42,305 nucleotides of DNA, taken from DATJHM01 sp035493895 (GTDB lineage: Bacteria; Chloroflexota; Ktedonobacteria; Ktedonobacterales; Ktedonobacteraceae). Positions 40,626 through 42,305 of the stretch are shown piece after piece (position 1 is the stretch's first letter; every line of letters begins with the position of its first letter). The position numbers and the translations under genes were made by a program. The stretch covers positions 1 through 42,305 of the forward strand of contig DATJHM010000005.1 of NCBI GenBank assembly GCA_035493895.1, in the 5' to 3' direction. Below the pieces are notes generated by a model. It saw only the letters and a list, made by a program, of their open reading frames with translations. It was not told where the DNA came from and ran no database searches.

Positions 40626-42305
40626 ATGGCCAAAAAGAAAGTCGCAGATGTGCTTGTAGAGACGCTCGCTGAGGCGGGCGTCGAGAGAATATATGGTATT
40701 TCGGGCGATTCGCTCAACGGAATCACTGATGCGATTCGGGTGCATGAGCGGCTGCAATGGGTTCACACGCGCCACGAAGAGACGGCGGCGTTTGCAGCTG
40801 GCGCTGAAGCGCATCTCACGGGACGACTCGCAGTCTGCGCCGGAAGTTGCGGTCCCGGCAATTTGCATCTGATCAACGGGCTCTACGATTGTCATCGCAG
40901 CCGTGTGCCCGTCCTCGCCATCGCCGCACAGATCCCGAGCCATGAAATCGGGAGCAACTATTTTCAGGAGACCCACCCGGAACATCTTTTTGCACAATGT
41001 AGCCATTACTGTGCATTGGTTTCCCAGCCCGAGCAGATGCCCCGCGTTCTGGAGATTGCGATACAGACGGCAATTGCCCGGCGCGGCGTGGCCGTCGTTA
41101 TTCTTCCTGGAGACGTCGCGTTGCAGGAGGCCGTCGAACAGGGGCCGCGTCTGCATTTTCCCGCGCCGCAACCCCAGGTTCGTCCATCTGATGACGAGAT
41201 TGATACATTGGCGTATGTGCTCAACACATCCCAGAAGATCACGATTCTTGCCGGAGCAGGCTGTGCTGGCGCTCATACCGAGCTGATCGAACTGGCGAGC
41301 AAGTTGAAAGCCCCTATTGTGCATGCGATGAGAGGAAAAGAATTTATTGAGTATGACAACCCGTTTGATGTGGGGATGACCGGTCTGCTGGGATTTTCTT
41401 CTGGCTATTATGCAATGATGGATTGCGATGTATTGCTTATGCTTGGCACGGATTTTCCGTATCAGCAGTTCTTTCCCAAAGATGCAAAGATTATCCAGGT
41501 TGACCTGCTGGGAGAGCAGTTGGGCCGACGCGCAAAGCTTGACTATGGTTTTGTGGGCGATACGAAGACGACCCTCAACGTTCTGCTCCCAAAACTCGAG
41601 CAGCATACCGACGAACGGCATTTGAAAATCTCGGTCGAGCACTATCAGAGGGCGCGCAAGGGGCTCGATGATCTGGCGAAAGGTGAGCCCGATCGGAAAC
41701 CTGTTCACCCTCAATATGTCACGCGTGTGCTCGACGAGCTTGCCTCCGAGGACGCTGTTTTTACATGTGATGTGGGCACGCCGACGATCTGGGCTGCGCG
41801 CTACCTGACGATGAATGGCAAACGGCGTCTTCTCGGCTCCTTTTCTCATGGCTCGATGGCGAATGCTCTCCCGCAAGCTCTTGGTGTGCAGGTCAGCCAT
41901 CCCGGTCGTCAGGTCATTGCCCTGTCTGGAGATGGTGGTCTTGCGATGTTACTGGGTGACATGCTCTCACTTCAGCAATTGCGGGCACCGGTCAAGATTA
42001 TCGTCTTCAAAAACAACTCCCTGGCCTTTGTCGAACTCGAGATGAAGGCGGCTGGCGTCCTCGATTTCGCCACAGACCTGTCCAATCCCAATTTCGCGCA
42101 GATGGCTCAGGGGGCGGGTCTACTCGGGCTGACGGCTGAAACTCCGAGTCAGGTGCGACCGATGATCGCGCAGGCGCTCAATCACGACGGACCAGCGCTG
42201 GTCGAAGTGCTTGTTCATCGGCAGGAATTGTCCATGCCGCCCACGATCACCCTGGAGCAGATGAAAGGTTTCAGCCTCTTTATGCTCAAATCCGTGCTCA
42301 ATGGG
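40626..42305 (+). CDS. poxB: Thiamine pyrophosphate enzyme, pyruvate oxidase-like, 3'-truncated by window edge
   Basis: Open for 560 codons to the last base; E. coli PoxB has 572 residues, so only the end is missing. It should decarboxylate pyruvate to acetate and CO2, passing electrons via FAD to the membrane quinone pool. Visible: VLVETLAEAGVERIYGISGDSLNGITDAI, the catalytic TPP glutamate in HTRHEETAAFAAGAEA (E51/E52), GSCGPGNLHLINGLYD, FAD-domain segment LLMLGTDFPYQQFFP, and the TPP/Mg site GDGGLAMLLGDM from D436 with KNNSLAF. The start at 40626 has GAGGAG seven bases upstream; an ATG at 40621 is out of frame. The reverse strand carries a 525-codon shadow frame. Acetolactate synthase is the main alternative; no small subunit is seen here. 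Confidence 0.92.
   Translation, partial: MAKKKVADVLVETLAEAGVERIYGISGDSLNGITDAIRVHERLQWVHTRHEETAAFAAGAEAHLTGRLAVCAGSCGPGNLHLINGLYDCHRSRVPVLAIAAQIPSHEIGSNYFQETHPEHLFAQCSHYCALVSQPEQMPRVLEIAIQTAIARRGVAVVILPGDVALQEAVEQGPRLHFPAPQPQVRPSDDEIDTLAYVLNTSQKITILAGAGCAGAHTELIELASKLKAPIVHAMRGKEFIEYDNPFDVGMTGLLGFSSGYYAMMDCDVLLMLGTDFPYQQFFPKDAKIIQVDLLGEQLGRRAKLDYGFVGDTKTTLNVLLPKLEQHTDERHLKISVEHYQRARKGLDDLAKGEPDRKPVHPQYVTRVLDELASEDAVFTCDVGTPTIWAARYLTMNGKRRLLGSFSHGSMANALPQALGVQVSHPGRQVIALSGDGGLAMLLGDMLSLQQLRAPVKIIVFKNNSLAFVELEMKAAGVLDFATDLSNPNFAQMAQGAGLLGLTAETPSQVRPMIAQALNHDGPALVEVLVHRQELSMPPTITLEQMKGFSLFMLKSVLNG

Noticed and set aside
40323..41900. 525-codon minus-strand open frame
   Set aside because: It runs antisense to the poxB-like gene and the end of the hydrolase, both with strong family motifs and ribosome sites; its composition (Arg/His-rich) is that of a shadow frame.
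1..42305. tRNA, rRNA or prophage features
   Set aside because: No tRNA-like cloverleaf, rRNA block, integrase, capsid or lysis gene was recognised on either strand; a tRNA scan would be decisive.

Overview
The window looks like chromosomal DNA of a Ktedonobacteria-type member of the Chloroflexota. This is an inference from gene style. It carries a 1080-residue MalT/LuxR regulator with an extra N-terminal domain, an XRE helix-turn-helix protein with a TPR-like tail, TrmB and PadR regulators, paired PP2C phosphatases, and a heme-NO-binding (H-NOX) sensor. Both ends cut genes: an allantoinase lacks its 5' end and a pyruvate-oxidase-like enzyme lacks its 3' end. No tRNA, rRNA, CRISPR array or complete insertion sequence was seen.

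Layout. 1-5310 is a purine/N-heterocycle catabolism operon: allantoinase, a molybdenum hydroxylase whose FAD and [2Fe-2S] subunits are fused, its molybdopterin subunit, and a DUF3830 protein, with ATGA overlaps between the last three. 6276-9078 is a PadR-controlled cassette with a near-consensus promoter and a perfect operator: PadR, a HAAS-like/pentapeptide-repeat protein, and a DrrA/DrrB-like ABC exporter. It is followed by a cytochrome P450 and a convergent DHA2 drug exporter. 12443 is a one-domain molybdate-binding Mop protein. 12810-18953 (minus strand) holds a COG4315-type lipoprotein, a small membrane protein with no usable start codon, the MalT/LuxR regulator and the XRE-TPR protein. 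19236-25621 holds a methyltransferase, a cardiolipin-synthase-like PLD enzyme, a peptide ABC substrate-binding lipoprotein, a membrane protein and a YceI protein. 24.3-27.5 kb is gene-poor and contains two small elements bounded by inverted repeats and a decayed reading frame.

27491-31222 holds an M20 peptidase, an SDR oxidoreductase, a tandem 46-47-bp repeat, a LacI-type palindrome and xylose isomerase. 31657-42305 is rich in signalling genes: the H-NOX protein, two PP2C phosphatases, a TrmB regulator with a perfect operator over its promoter, purA, a sigma-70 factor, an alpha/beta hydrolase and a PoxB-like enzyme.

The most interesting gene is at 31657-32535. It has an apparently complete H-NOX heme domain (proximal His105, Y136-x-S-x-R140, T116-P-P, Cys 143/168/176) fused to a C-terminal region that reads like a PadR-type winged helix, which would make it a one-component gas-responsive transcription factor. 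Secondary points are the PadR/pentapeptide/ABC cassette, the FAD-[2Fe-2S] fusion, several exact operator palindromes inside promoters, and very long perfect hairpins (17-30 bp) between genes.
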